From Pantoea sp. RIT-PI-b (GTDB taxonomy: Bacteria; Pseudomonadota; Gammaproteobacteria; Enterobacterales; Enterobacteriaceae), in contig NZ_LGIS01000020.1 in NCBI RefSeq assembly GCF_001187905.1, positions 186,001-250,000 on the forward strand: a stretch of DNA of 64,000 nt, in the 5' to 3' direction. Below are positions 1-9,199 of this stretch, piece after piece (positions within the stretch are counted from its first letter, which is position 1; every line of letters begins with the position of its first letter). The notes below the pieces were generated by a model. The model was not told the DNA's origin. It worked only from the letters and a program-made list of their open reading frames with translations, and made no database searches. A program made the translations under genes and the position numbers.

Positions 1-1
1 C

Positions 2-277
2 GACTCATTCATGGTGTTCAGGCCAAATGGCGGCTCTCCAATCCGCGATGAATTGGGCGCCGAATATTATGTGATGGTCGACGTGATCGGCTCGAAAGGT
101 GGCAACGGAGCGGTCGATGAGCGCGTGCAGCAAATTATCAGCAGCATCCAAACCAACTCAATTTCAGATAGCTGTATCGGCTATATCGAGAACTTCGGCG
201 GAATTCCCTCGCCAGTTCTCACCACCGAAGGCCGCCTGGTCTATCGGCTTCAGTTTGCAATCAAGTACGGCGAATAG
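2..277 (+). CDS. phage tail protein, tail-terminator-like (5' partial)
   Basis: The frame is open from the window edge (base 2), so the gene is probably cut on its left; the first ATG inside is at base 11. The visible 88 to 91 residues are soluble, without signal peptide or membrane segment, and end 26 bases before the tail tube gene. In siphophages the gene just before the major tail protein usually encodes the tail terminator or a tail completion protein that stops tube polymerisation and joins head to tail. I assign this role from position and size only; I see no diagnostic motif. It is the first of a tightly packed rightward tail operon. Confidence 0.6.
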   Translation, partial: DSFMVFRPNGGSPIRDELGAEYYVMVDVIGSKGGNGAVDERVQQIISSIQTNSISDSCIGYIENFGGIPSPVLTTEGRLVYRLQFAIKYGE

Positions 278-303
278 CCGATAACACCAAAGAGGAATTA
301 CCC

Positions 304-1050
304 ATGGCAGCAAATTGCCCAACGGACAACACAAAGTTGTTTGGCCGCGCCATTGTGCTCGAAGTAGCCGATGGTTGCGCCGATGCGGTACCGCTGGAGT
401 CGGAGTGGAAAGCTCTGGCTGCTGGCACCAGTAAAGGCTTCGACTTCTCGCCTAACAGCGTGACATCAGATGCAGATGACACCAAAGGCTATGTTGAAAA
501 TATCGTGACCAATGCTGACTTCACTATCTCGTTTGAGGGTGAGGTGCGCCGTAATGACAAACTGGATCAGTTCGGCGTAGGTCGATTGATTAAGTACTTC
601 AACACCGAAATTCAGGCAACTCGCCAGCCAACGCTGTGGGTGCGCATGGAGTTCGGCCCGGTGACATTCATCGGCTACATGCTGATCAACGCACTGAGCT
701 CAGACGGTGGCACAAACGACATCATCACTTTCTCTACCGAGTTCAAAGTAGCCGATGCCGACACCATTCAGGTTGTCGACACCGATAACGAAGTACCTGT
801 GACCGGCGTAACGCTGACCCCTGCCACAACCTCTGTCGCTGTGGGTGCCACTCGTCAGTTGGCGGCGGCAGTGGCTCCAAGTGATGCAACGGATAAATCT
901 GGTGTATGGGCGTCATCTGACACATCTAAGTTCACCATCAGCACATCAGGTCTTATCACTGGCGTAGCGGCTGGTACCGGCAATGCAACGTTCACCACAA
1001 CCGATGGTGCGAAAGTTGGCACTACCGCAGTGACCGTAACCGCTTCGTAA
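304..1050 (+). CDS. phage major tail (tube) protein with C-terminal Ig-like domain
   Basis: A 248-residue protein. Residues 1 to about 155 form the tail-tube part. About residues 160 to 248 form a bacterial Ig-like group 2 (BIG2) domain, recognisable from the VTGVTLTPATTSVAVGATRQ start, the 'WASSDTS' core, 'GLITGVAAGTG' and a Val/Thr-rich last strand. Tube subunits of lambda-like phages often carry such a surface domain, thought to help weak adhesion to cells or surfaces. The start ATG follows AGAGGAA with good spacing. The gene lies between the terminator-like gene and the DUF6246-type gene, as expected for the tube gene of a siphophage. The domain call is firm; the tube role rests on gene order and size. 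Confidence 0.85.
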   Translation: MAANCPTDNTKLFGRAIVLEVADGCADAVPLESEWKALAAGTSKGFDFSPNSVTSDADDTKGYVENIVTNADFTISFEGEVRRNDKLDQFGVGRLIKYFNTEIQATRQPTLWVRMEFGPVTFIGYMLINALSSDGGTNDIITFSTEFKVADADTIQVVDTDNEVPVTGVTLTPATTSVAVGATRQLAAAVAPSDATDKSGVWASSDTSKFTISTSGLITGVAAGTGNATFTTTDGAKVGTTAVTVTAS

Positions 1051-1109
1051 TAGCCATTTCAGGGGCTTCCACCTGGTGGCCCCGAAAATGATTTTTACCG
1101 GATTAACTC

Positions 1110-1784
1110 ATGACCCCGATGAAAGAGATTGGCGAGTGCCTGATATCAACGAATGACACTGATTACATGTTTCGCCCATCGTTTGCCAACATGATGCGCA
1201 TTGGTGGGCCGCAGGAGATCGTGCAGGCGTTTTACGACTTGCATAGCGATGAGGTGACGCCGCTTATTGAGCGTGCCGCAGCGGCTTACGGGCATATTCC
1301 AGCATGGCTTATCGAACATGTCCGCAACAGCTCATACGGCAAACGCGCATTAATGGCAGCCATAACCGTGATGGAGGCATGTAGTGATATGGACCTCTCA
1401 CCGCTGATTGGTGAAATTCGCCCGGCAAAAGCTAAAGGAAGGGCATTTAAGCGCCGCGCCGGCCAGATGGGAGACTTCGAAATATTGCTGATAGCTCAAT
1501 CGCTCATCACTCACGGCATCATCGGCAAAGCTAAGGTGCGCCAGTTACAGCGACACGAGAACAGCACCGGAACATCCGAGTTTTCAGCCTTCGAATACAT
1601 CAGCGCCGCGCGTAATCACTTCGGCATCAGCAGGGAAGAGGCTGAGCGGCTGACCATGACAGAATTTCAGCACATGTTGAACGCCAAATACCCGGACCAG
1701 AAGGGATTCACGCGCGAAGAGTACGATGCCGTTGCGGATGATTACCTTGCCAAAAAGGCCAAAAGGCTCGCAAATGCAGCCTGA
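1110..1784 (+). CDS. phage protein, DUF6246-type, between tail tube and tape measure
   Basis: A 224-residue soluble protein that I associate from memory with the DUF6246 family of enterobacterial prophages. It sits where siphophages encode their tail assembly chaperones, between tube and tape measure, so a chaperone role for the tape measure is possible. I see no obvious slippery heptamer or frameshifted extension like lambda G/GT, and a hairpin with a T-run follows the stop codon. An alternative ATG three codons downstream (base 1119) would remove only three residues. Function is inferred from position only. Confidence 0.65.
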   Translation: MTPMKEIGECLISTNDTDYMFRPSFANMMRIGGPQEIVQAFYDLHSDEVTPLIERAAAAYGHIPAWLIEHVRNSSYGKRALMAAITVMEACSDMDLSPLIGEIRPAKAKGRAFKRRAGQMGDFEILLIAQSLITHGIIGKAKVRQLQRHENSTGTSEFSAFEYISAARNHFGISREEAERLTMTEFQHMLNAKYPDQKGFTREEYDAVADDYLAKKAKRLANAA

Positions 1785-1803
1785 TTAAACCAATGAAATA
1801 ACA

Positions 1804-1828
1804 AACCTCGCTCCGGCGGGGTTTTTTT
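1804..1828 (+). terminator. intrinsic terminator-like hairpin before the tape measure gene
   Basis: Arms AACCTCGC and GCGGGGTT (one T-G pair) flank the loop TCCG and are followed by a run of seven T. It lies inside the tail operon, so it may attenuate expression of the downstream genes instead of ending the operon. Confidence 0.6.
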
Positions 1829-1846
1829 ATGCCCGGAGAATAGCGA

Positions 1847-4800
1847 ATGGCAGGCACTTTAAACGCAGGCAGCATCATTTATGAAGTGGATATGGATACC
1901 GCTCGCCTGCTGGCGGCCCGCCGCGAAGTAGACGCCGCGCTGAATGGCATGGGCGGAAGCATGGGAAGGCTGGAGGCCAGCGTCAACAGAACGGAGCGCT
2001 CTGTCGCTTCTATGCAGCGCACCATGACCAGCCTGAGCGCAGTGGCGCGTGGTGTAATTGCCGCCATTTCTGTGCAGCAGGTAGCTGCGTATGGCAACGA
2101 GTGGGTAACGGTCAATAACAAGCTCGCAAACTCCGTCCGCGCCAATGAATCATTGGCAGAAGTCACTCAGCGTGTTTTCGACATATCGCAAAACACCATG
2201 AGCAGCCTGGCAGCAACTGCAACGCTTTACGGTCGCCTTGAGCGTGCGACTCGCAGCGCCGGCACAAGCACCAAAGACCTGATCACACTGACCTCGACCA
2301 TTAACAAAGGTCTTGCAGTCTCAGGTGCCACCACCGAAGAAGCCAGCTCAACCATGACGCAGCTTTCACAGGCGCTGGCATCCGGCGTTCTGCGCGGTGA
2401 AGAATTTAACTCCATATCTGAGAACGGTAGCCGCCTGGCTGTTGCGCTTGCTGATTCATTGGGTGTCACCATTGGTCAGCTGAGGAAAATGGCCGCAGAA
2501 GGCAAGTTAACCACTGAAGTCGTGGTAAATGGCCTCCTGAAACAAAGCGGTGCGATCGCAAAAGAATTCGCTAATACCGTAACCACAATGGGTCAGGCAT
2601 TCACGATCGCCACCAACAACATCACCAAATTTGTCGGTGAGAGTTCCAGCGTTTCAACATCAATTCGCGTGTTTAATGAAGGCGTTATTTCACTCAGCCA
2701 GAATCTGGACATCGTGGCCAATGCTATTGCTGTCGCTGCCGTCATCTTTGGAGGCCGGTTCGCAGGCGCACTAGCGCTGGCAACTAAAGCACGCATAGAT
2801 GATTCTCTGGCTGCTAAGGCTCAGACGGCAGCAACTGCGCAATCAGCTGCAGCAACTGCCAACGCAGCGCGAGTTACGGCGGTGAAAGCGGGTCTCGACA
2901 AAGAGCAGGCGTTATCTAACCTCGCTTTGGCACAAACGGAATACAACGTTGCTCGAGGATCGGCGGCGGAGGCATTCGCGCTTGAAAACCTGACAGCCAT
3001 GAAGTCGATTGCAATTCAGCGCTCAGCGGCATATGCAGAGGCTCAATTAGCTGAGGGAGCGGCTACGCGAGCCGCGACGGCGGCATCTGCAGCAGCTACA
3101 ACAACCATTGGCGGGCTAGCCAAAGGCGCACTCGCGTTAATTGGCGGCCCGGCAGGCGCAGCCGTGATTGCTGCTGCTGGCATCTTCTATTTCTATCAGA
3201 AAATGCAGCAGGCTCGTCAGGAGAGCATCGATTTCGCTGACAAACTTGACGGCGTGATTGCCAAGATGAAGAGCATGAGTCAGGTTCAGCTTGCCGCTGA
3301 AATTGACAACGCCACCAAATCTATCAAGGCACAGGCAGATGCGATCAAGGATAACCAGTCCAGTCTTGAATCCAATGAGCTGCAACAGTCTCGCCTGCGC
3401 CGCACGCTTAGTTATCTTCAGGAAGGCAGCCTGCTCTACAAGTTGACACTCTCTGAGCTGACTGATGCACAGAGCGAGCACACGCAGTTGCTGGCGCAGA
3501 ATGAGACAGCGCAAAACAAGCTGAGCCAGACGGTCAGCAAGACCGGTATTCTTCGCGCACAGATGAATGGCACGTTCGCGCAGGGTATCGACCTGCTTAA
3601 GCGTGATGGCGACGCTGCTGGCGTTGCTTCAGGCCTGATGAATCAGTTTGGCAATGCCATAGATTTTGCATGTAGGGCGAAAGAGAAATTCAACTCAACC
3701 AGCTTGCAGTTGCCGCGAAGCGATCAGGCAGATGCCTACAACAAAGACCTCGAGTCTGAAAACGCTTTGCTGGCCATCACGGATAAACGCCTTCGCGCAG
3801 TAACCAAAGCACGGATGGAGGCCAATGCAAAGGGCGGCAACCAGAACCAGATAAACACAGCTGGCGAGCTTGCTGGAGCGCAATACGACCTTCAGCAGGC
3901 CGAGGCAAACCGCAACAAGGAGACTCGCGCAGGAGTTGCTGAAGGTAAGAAGGCCGAAACGCAAGCCGAATCCATCGCGCAAAAGCTTGCCAACCTCAAA
4001 CAGCAATCAGAGTTGGCGGGTGACTCCACCAGAGAGCTGAGCCGTGAGCAGGCCATTCTAACGGCCCAGCAATCACTTGGCAGCGCTGCAACTAAGGAAG
4101 ATATTGAGTTAGCAGGAAAGTATGCCGCTGCCAAATGGGATACTGGCAATGCGATTCGCGCCCAGGCTGCAGCTGAGAAGCTACTGCCGGAAGCCAAAGA
4201 GAACGCGAGCTACAAACAGGACGTAGACGATCTGAATGCTGCGCTGTCCGCGAAGAAAATCAGCCAGGAGCAATACAACGCTACGTCTGAACAGTTGGAG
4301 CAGCAGCATCAGGCCAGCCTTGCGAAAATCCGCGCCGATCAGGTTGTCACTCCTCAGCAGGCCGCCGCCGGCACAGTCGACCCGGTACAGCAGCTTGCCA
4401 ATGAAAACGCGCAGAAGCTCGCGCTAATCCAGCAATTCGAGAATCAAAAAGTCATTACTGAGCAGCAAAGCCTCGCCTTGCGTAATTCTCTGAACACGCA
4501 GTACGAGCAGCAGCGCACCGCGGCGATGTGGACGATGTGGCGCAACCAGAGCGTCGGTAACGAAGCTGTTGCCGCGTCGTTTGATTCGCTGGCTGGCAAT
4601 GCTTCCAATGCCTTCACTGGAATGGTTACCGGCAGCATGACCGCTGAAGAGGCCATGTCATCTCTTGCAAGCAACGCCATTAACAGCCTGATTAACTCCT
4701 TCGTCCAGATGGGCGTTGAGTGGGTGAAATCGGCAGTAATGGGCGCCGCAGCGCAAACGACAGCTGTTGCCACTACTACCGCCGCGTCCGTTGCTGGTAC

Positions 4801-5308
4801 AGCCACTACAACGGCAGCAAGCACCACGGCAGCAGGTGTAACACTGGCAGCATGGACGCCCGCAGCACTGGTGGCATCCATTGGTTCGTTTGGTGGCGCT
4901 GCTGTAGTTGGTCTGGCGGCATTGCTCGGCGTCATGGCTTTGTCAGGCTCGATCGCAGGCAAGCGTAAGAACGGCGGCCCGGTGTCGGCTGGCTCAATGT
5001 ACCAGGTGGGTGAGGGCGGCATGCCTGAAATCTACCGGGCAAGTAATGGCAGCCAGTACATGATCCCCGGCGATAACGGTTCTGTTATCAGCAATAAAGA
5101 CCTGAGCTCAGGCGGTGGCAGCGCGACGGCATCTGGGGGTGTGGTCATCAACATCCAGAATTACACGTCAGCAACGGTTGATGCACAGACAAGCAATGAC
5201 GGTAATGGCGTGACGATTGACGTAATTGTCGCAGATCTGAATCAGGGAGGCAGAATCAGCAATGCGCTGACGAGCAACTTCCAGGCTCCACGCAAAGCAA
5301 GAGGATAA
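1847..5308 (+). CDS. phage tail tape measure protein
   Basis: At 1153 residues this is the longest prophage gene in view. The N-terminal 250 residues resemble the tape-measure domain of lambda-type tails (conserved 'GVLRGEEFNSI' and 'SENGSRLA' stretches). The middle is long, Ala/Gln-rich and predicted helical. Hydrophobic segments lie near residues 425 to 450 and 1000 to 1040, as expected for a protein that sets tail length and is later ejected to help DNA cross the inner membrane. The C-terminus carries a Gly/Ser-rich tail motif (GGPVSAGSMYQVGEGG). The start has a purine-rich site (GGAGAA) upstream, and the next gene begins two bases after the stop codon. Confidence 0.93.
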   Translation: MAGTLNAGSIIYEVDMDTARLLAARREVDAALNGMGGSMGRLEASVNRTERSVASMQRTMTSLSAVARGVIAAISVQQVAAYGNEWVTVNNKLANSVRANESLAEVTQRVFDISQNTMSSLAATATLYGRLERATRSAGTSTKDLITLTSTINKGLAVSGATTEEASSTMTQLSQALASGVLRGEEFNSISENGSRLAVALADSLGVTIGQLRKMAAEGKLTTEVVVNGLLKQSGAIAKEFANTVTTMGQAFTIATNNITKFVGESSSVSTSIRVFNEGVISLSQNLDIVANAIAVAAVIFGGRFAGALALATKARIDDSLAAKAQTAATAQSAAATANAARVTAVKAGLDKEQALSNLALAQTEYNVARGSAAEAFALENLTAMKSIAIQRSAAYAEAQLAEGAATRAATAASAAATTTIGGLAKGALALIGGPAGAAVIAAAGIFYFYQKMQQARQESIDFADKLDGVIAKMKSMSQVQLAAEIDNATKSIKAQADAIKDNQSSLESNELQQSRLRRTLSYLQEGSLLYKLTLSELTDAQSEHTQLLAQNETAQNKLSQTVSKTGILRAQMNGTFAQGIDLLKRDGDAAGVASGLMNQFGNAIDFACRAKEKFNSTSLQLPRSDQADAYNKDLESENALLAITDKRLRAVTKARMEANAKGGNQNQINTAGELAGAQYDLQQAEANRNKETRAGVAEGKKAETQAESIAQKLANLKQQSELAGDSTRELSREQAILTAQQSLGSAATKEDIELAGKYAAAKWDTGNAIRAQAAAEKLLPEAKENASYKQDVDDLNAALSAKKISQEQYNATSEQLEQQHQASLAKIRADQVVTPQQAAAGTVDPVQQLANENAQKLALIQQFENQKVITEQQSLALRNSLNTQYEQQRTAAMWTMWRNQSVGNEAVAASFDSLAGNASNAFTGMVTGSMTAEEAMSSLASNAINSLINSFVQMGVEWVKSAVMGAAAQTTAVATTTAASVAGTATTTAASTTAAGVTLAAWTPAALVASIGSFGGAAVVGLAALLGVMALSGSIAGKRKNGGPVSAGSMYQVGEGGMPEIYRASNGSQYMIPGDNGSVISNKDLSSGGGSATASGGVVINIQNYTSATVDAQTSNDGNGVTIDVIVADLNQGGRISNALTSNFQAPRKARG

Positions 5309-5310
5309 CC

Positions 5311-5808
5311 ATGGCAATTCCATACCCAGACTGGCTTCCTCTGGCTCAGAAGTCGAACAAGAACGTCACCAATGACACAGGGTTTCGCACCGACCAGCCA
5401 CAGGTGGGTGCGCCAATCTTTCAGAAGCTGACGGATGACCTGAAGGCCTCGTTTAACCTGACATGGATATTCACCTCATCACAGCACAGGGCATTTTATC
5501 AGTGGCTGAGAAGCCCCAACTATCTGGATAACGCCAATCAATGGTTCAGCATGCCCATATCAACGGGCACTGGCGACAGTGGACTGGAAGAGCAGGAGCT
5601 GCATTTCACTGCATATCCTACCTGGAACCAGAGTGGTTCAACGTTCACCTGGACAGGCACGGTAATCGCTCGCGAGCTGAAAAACTCTGATGATGACTTT
5701 GATGACATCCTTATCGAGCTGCCACCACCGTGGGATAGCTGGCTGGATATTGTGGTGACTGGTTATCCGGATAATCGCGATCCGGAATCGCTGCCGAGGG
5801 TGCCGTAA
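5311..5808 (+). CDS. phage distal tail protein (lambda gpM-like by position)
   Basis: A 165-residue soluble protein translated from an ATG two bases after the tape measure stop codon. Its stop overlaps the next start (TAATG), which indicates translational coupling. The size and position directly after the tape measure match distal tail or minor tail proteins at the tail tip. No catalytic motif is visible. The Trp-rich middle and acidic C-terminal third (SDDDFDDILIELPPPWD) are the only notable compositional features. Confidence 0.7.
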   Translation: MAIPYPDWLPLAQKSNKNVTNDTGFRTDQPQVGAPIFQKLTDDLKASFNLTWIFTSSQHRAFYQWLRSPNYLDNANQWFSMPISTGTGDSGLEEQELHFTAYPTWNQSGSTFTWTGTVIARELKNSDDDFDDILIELPPPWDSWLDIVVTGYPDNRDPESLPRVP

Positions 5809-6278
5809 TGCCTACATTCAGAGAGGTGAAAAGCCAGCGGCCTAACCAGATTCTGTATGACACTCTGGCCTTCTATAGTCCGGTATTTGGGTATGTTCGT
5901 CTGGTTAACAGGCAAATATTCCCGAAAACATTTGCCGGTCAGATATACCAACCATGCCGGATGGAGGTAATTGAAAGCCAGCAAAGCAGCACGCCGGTTA
6001 TTGATTGCTCCGTTAAGTTTGGCCGGCTGGCACAGGATTTTAAGCAGCAACTTAAAGCCTGGAAAGCATATGCCAGACTGACGCCTATATCCGCCACTTA
6101 TCAGCAATTCGATGCCAGGGATATGAACACGCCACTCAAGCCATGGACACTCTATGTATCCGATGTCTCCATGGACGCTAACGATGTGACGTGTTCTCTA
6201 ACCCTCAAAAACCCGGTTAACAACAACGTTGGCCGCCTCTACAACATCGAAGAATTCCCCGGACTCCAGAATGCGTAA
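5808..6278 (+). CDS. phage tail protein, DUF1833 family
   Basis: A 156-residue protein that I recognise as DUF1833-like from the early 'LAFYSPVFGYVRLVN' segment and the late 'DVSMDANDVTCSLTL' strand. The family is found in tail-tip operons between the tape measure region and the NlpC/P60 peptidase, and probably corresponds to a lambda gpL-type tip component. The start overlaps the previous stop by one base. The end overlaps the peptidase gene by eight bases, so these genes are translated as a chain. Confidence 0.75.
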   Translation: MPTFREVKSQRPNQILYDTLAFYSPVFGYVRLVNRQIFPKTFAGQIYQPCRMEVIESQQSSTPVIDCSVKFGRLAQDFKQQLKAWKAYARLTPISATYQQFDARDMNTPLKPWTLYVSDVSMDANDVTCSLTLKNPVNNNVGRLYNIEEFPGLQNA

Positions 6279-6726
6279 AGATGAGTTTCTCCAGAGGGCT
6301 GAAGGAATGCCCTGGCGTAACCGCGCCTGTAGTTTTGATGGCGCCGACTGCTGGGGATTAATCGTCTTGTATTACCGGCATGTTCTCGGCACTGAATTGC
6401 ACGACGTGCCAGGTTATGAGGCGGAAAGCGATTTCGCCACCTGCTTCTTTAACGAGATTGTCTACTGGCGCAAAGGTGATTCATTCAGTGAAAGCGACAT
6501 GTTTGTTGCCTATTACGGGACGCAGCCGGTGCACGTAGGCCTTGTGATTGATGGGCGTGCACTGCACAGCCGCGGCGAGAATGGGCACGTTCGCTCTGAC
6601 CACATTCGCACCATTCAGAAACTGTTTACCAGAGTGGAGTTTTATTCGTATGCCAGTGATAGAGATACAGCGTGTTCCGGGGCTGCCAAAAGAGCGCGTG
6701 GAGGTACCTGCGGGAACGCTGCTTAG
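6271..6726 (+). CDS. phage NlpC/P60-family tail peptidase
   Basis: A 151-residue protein starting at the internal ATG at 6271; the longer upstream extension is a frame artefact overlapping the preceding gene. The NlpC/P60 cysteine lies in 'GADCWGLI' and a plausible histidine in 'PVHVGLVI', the expected order for these papain-like peptidases. Such enzymes (lambda gpK type) sit in the tail tip and cut peptidoglycan cross-links or process tip proteins. The last 77 bases overlap the next gene in another frame, so the C-terminal 25 residues are constrained by the tip-protein start. Confidence 0.85.
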   Translation: MRKDEFLQRAEGMPWRNRACSFDGADCWGLIVLYYRHVLGTELHDVPGYEAESDFATCFFNEIVYWRKGDSFSESDMFVAYYGTQPVHVGLVIDGRALHSRGENGHVRSDHIRTIQKLFTRVEFYSYASDRDTACSGAAKRARGGTCGNAA

Positions 6727-9142
6727 CGACTGGCTGTCTGAATCAACCCTGCACGCTGAGATGCGTCTCAATGTGAACGGCAAAGAAATCAGTGATGATG
6801 ACGAGGTTGGCATAACGCTGCAGGATAGCGATCGCGTAATCATCTTTGACCAGCCGAAAGGTGGTGGTCTTGTTGGTACATTACTGAATCCGCTTGAGCA
6901 CTTTAACCCCATTAAATTCACCCAGAAAATAATGAATGGGCTAATCAAGCAGCCTAATGCCAGTGCTGCTGCGGGTAACAGCAAGACGTCACCAAACAAC
7001 AGTCTGAAGGGGCAGACAAACATCGCACGAAATGGTGAAGCGAGGCCGGATAACTTTGGCCTGATTCGCTCATTCCCTGACCTGATTCAGCAGTCCATTT
7101 TTGAATACATCAGCAACGACAAAAAGGTCACGGAGTGGATGAACTTCGGCCTGGGCAAATATGATGTCAGCTCAGTGCGCTATTCAGAGTCGAACCTTGG
7201 TGCCCTGGCAGGCGCTTCGTATGTCGTATACCAGCCGGGTCAGGTGATACCGCTCATAAACGAGGGGTTCACTTTCGATGACATTGACGGTCAGGAGCTG
7301 CCCGGACCAAACGAGAGTAGTGATTTCCCGGCGCAGACGGCGACCACTAATAGCGTTACATCAGGGAGCTTTCTTGCCGGACAGGCTAAAATCACGATCC
7401 CACGCAATAACGCATTCGTGTATTTCTACGATTTAGCCAAGCCGCACGCGGTTTCTTTCATCGTAAACGTTACCTACACCACGGTGAGCGGGCCGGTAAC
7501 GAAAAACATCACTCTATATGGCGATCTGATTGATGCCACAACGACCAGTGATGGCGCGGTAACCAACCCAAAATATTTCTACAATTTCACCTTCGGCAAC
7601 CTGAGCGGCAGTGATTATGATTCAACGCCTGCCAATGCCGTAGTAAACACCACTTTGTTCACGCTGAATGACAATGAGCCGCTGACCGTAGGCCCGTTCT
7701 TCTCGCCTGTTGAAGGAACAGAGCTATGGGTGCACCTGCAGTCACAACTGGGGCATGGTGACGGCGATTATGCGGTTGCGCAGATTACGTTCTGGAAGGT
7801 TGATTCTGACAATAATCAGATTCCGGGAACGACAGAAACCTTCAGCCGGCGCCAGGAAAACTATACCGGCAAAAGCGACATGTTTTATGGAACCTTCAAG
7901 TTTACGCCCGCTGCAGGTTCCGGTCGCTACGCAGTTGAGATAACCCGCACGAACACCAGTAGCGATCACTCCGTGATGAAGGTGGAGATGATTCACATTG
8001 TCCGGAAACGCACTAACGTTAGCTATCCCAATGATACGTTAGTCACCGTAACAGTGACGGCTACTGAACAGGCTACCAGCTCCCGCGATCGCAAATACAA
8101 CGCGCTAATTAACCGCTACGTCATCAGCTACAACAGCACGACCCAGAAGGTTGATTATGCGCTGCGCCCGTCACGTAAGTTTGCGGATATCGCGATATTC
8201 AACTGGCTGACAGTTGGAGGTCAGGCGGAGAGCAGCATCGACATTTATGGTCTGTACCAGATACAGGCAAAGATTGACGCTAAAGACGTACGCCTCGGCT
8301 ATTGCGATTACACCTTTGACGATGAGGACGTATCTCTGGGCTCACGCATGGAAACCATATGTGATGCGGCTGGGGTGAGCGTGTTCTGGGATGATGGCGT
8401 TCTCTCGTTCACGCTGGATGAAAAGCGCGACCGGGCAGTGACTGTGTTCAACCGCTCCAACACGGTTGATAGCGGATATTCCCTTAGCTACGAGATGACT
8501 CTACCGGGCGATTACGACGGCGTGGAGATTCAGTATCGCGACCCGGTCACCAACAAGCAGGCATTTGTCCGCTACCGTGTCCGCAATAATCAAATCGAAC
8601 TTGGACAGCCCACCAAGGCGAAGAAGTTCGAAATGATGTATATCCGCGATTCATTCCAGGCGGATTACCGCGCACAGAAGGAATGCAGGCGATTATTGTA
8701 CTCGCGCATGAGTATGGCGATCACCGCGCTGGCAGATGGTGAGTGGGTGAACGTAGGCGATATGGTGCAGGTGCCGGACACTTACGACACCAATCAGCAG
8801 GCCGGTTACATCGTGTCGCGAGTCGGTAATGACTTCGAAACCAGTGAGCGCATCAATTTCTCTGGCTCGATGTTTGTCGTCATCACTGATTCGCTGGGCA
8901 ATACCTCCGCGAGATATGCAGCCGCCCCGATCGCCAACACTGCTTTTGGCTTTACGGCTGCTGTTCCTGCTATGGAGTTAAACATCTTCGACGGTTATGA
9001 AGTTCAGTCACCATCCCGGTATGTCATAGCCACATCGGAAGAGCTTGATGCCACGCGCTGGGTCATCAGCGAGAAACAGCCCAACAGCGACGGCACCACA
9101 GCATTAAAACTCGCGGAATACAGCGACCTGATTTACCCCTGA
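6650..9142 (+). CDS. phage tail tip / host specificity protein, TipJ-like, with N-terminal ubiquitin-like domain
   Basis: I start this 830-residue protein at the ATG at 6650 because the homologous region begins MPVIEIQRVPGL; the upstream in-frame extension lies wholly within the peptidase gene. Residues 1 to about 75 look like a small ubiquitin/ThiS-type beta-grasp domain, resembling a tail assembly gpI-type domain fused to the tip protein. A hydrophobic stretch follows, then a long beta-rich body with TipJ-like segments such as 'DVRLGYCDYTFDDEDVSLGS'. The protein should form the central hub of the tail tip that contacts the host. It ends 58 bases before the tailspike, with a hairpin between. 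Confidence 0.85.
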   Translation: MPVIEIQRVPGLPKERVEVPAGTLLSDWLSESTLHAEMRLNVNGKEISDDDEVGITLQDSDRVIIFDQPKGGGLVGTLLNPLEHFNPIKFTQKIMNGLIKQPNASAAAGNSKTSPNNSLKGQTNIARNGEARPDNFGLIRSFPDLIQQSIFEYISNDKKVTEWMNFGLGKYDVSSVRYSESNLGALAGASYVVYQPGQVIPLINEGFTFDDIDGQELPGPNESSDFPAQTATTNSVTSGSFLAGQAKITIPRNNAFVYFYDLAKPHAVSFIVNVTYTTVSGPVTKNITLYGDLIDATTTSDGAVTNPKYFYNFTFGNLSGSDYDSTPANAVVNTTLFTLNDNEPLTVGPFFSPVEGTELWVHLQSQLGHGDGDYAVAQITFWKVDSDNNQIPGTTETFSRRQENYTGKSDMFYGTFKFTPAAGSGRYAVEITRTNTSSDHSVMKVEMIHIVRKRTNVSYPNDTLVTVTVTATEQATSSRDRKYNALINRYVISYNSTTQKVDYALRPSRKFADIAIFNWLTVGGQAESSIDIYGLYQIQAKIDAKDVRLGYCDYTFDDEDVSLGSRMETICDAAGVSVFWDDGVLSFTLDEKRDRAVTVFNRSNTVDSGYSLSYEMTLPGDYDGVEIQYRDPVTNKQAFVRYRVRNNQIELGQPTKAKKFEMMYIRDSFQADYRAQKECRRLLYSRMSMAITALADGEWVNVGDMVQVPDTYDTNQQAGYIVSRVGNDFETSERINFSGSMFVVITDSLGNTSARYAAAPIANTAFGFTAAVPAMELNIFDGYEVQSPSRYVIATSEELDATRWVISEKQPNSDGTTALKLAEYSDLIYP

Positions 9143-9161
9143 CAAAAATTAATCCAACACC

Positions 9162-9188
9162 AAGCCAGCCATAGCGCTGGCTTTTTTT
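9162..9188 (+). terminator. intrinsic terminator after the tip gene
   Basis: Arms AAGCCAGC and GCTGGCTT flank a six-base loop and lead into a run of seven T. The tailspike ATG follows 12 bases after the T-run, so the tailspike is either read through or expressed separately. Confidence 0.7.
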
Positions 9189-9199
9189 ATGGAAAAAAT

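Noticed and set aside
1760..1850. Programmed frameshift between the DUF6246-type gene and the tape measure, as in lambda G/GT
   Set aside because: No slippery heptamer found near the end of the gene, and a terminator-like hairpin follows the stop codon.
4444..5022. 192-codon minus-strand frame within the tape measure gene
   Set aside because: Ala/Pro/Thr-rich antisense shadow caused by the codon bias of the tape measure gene.
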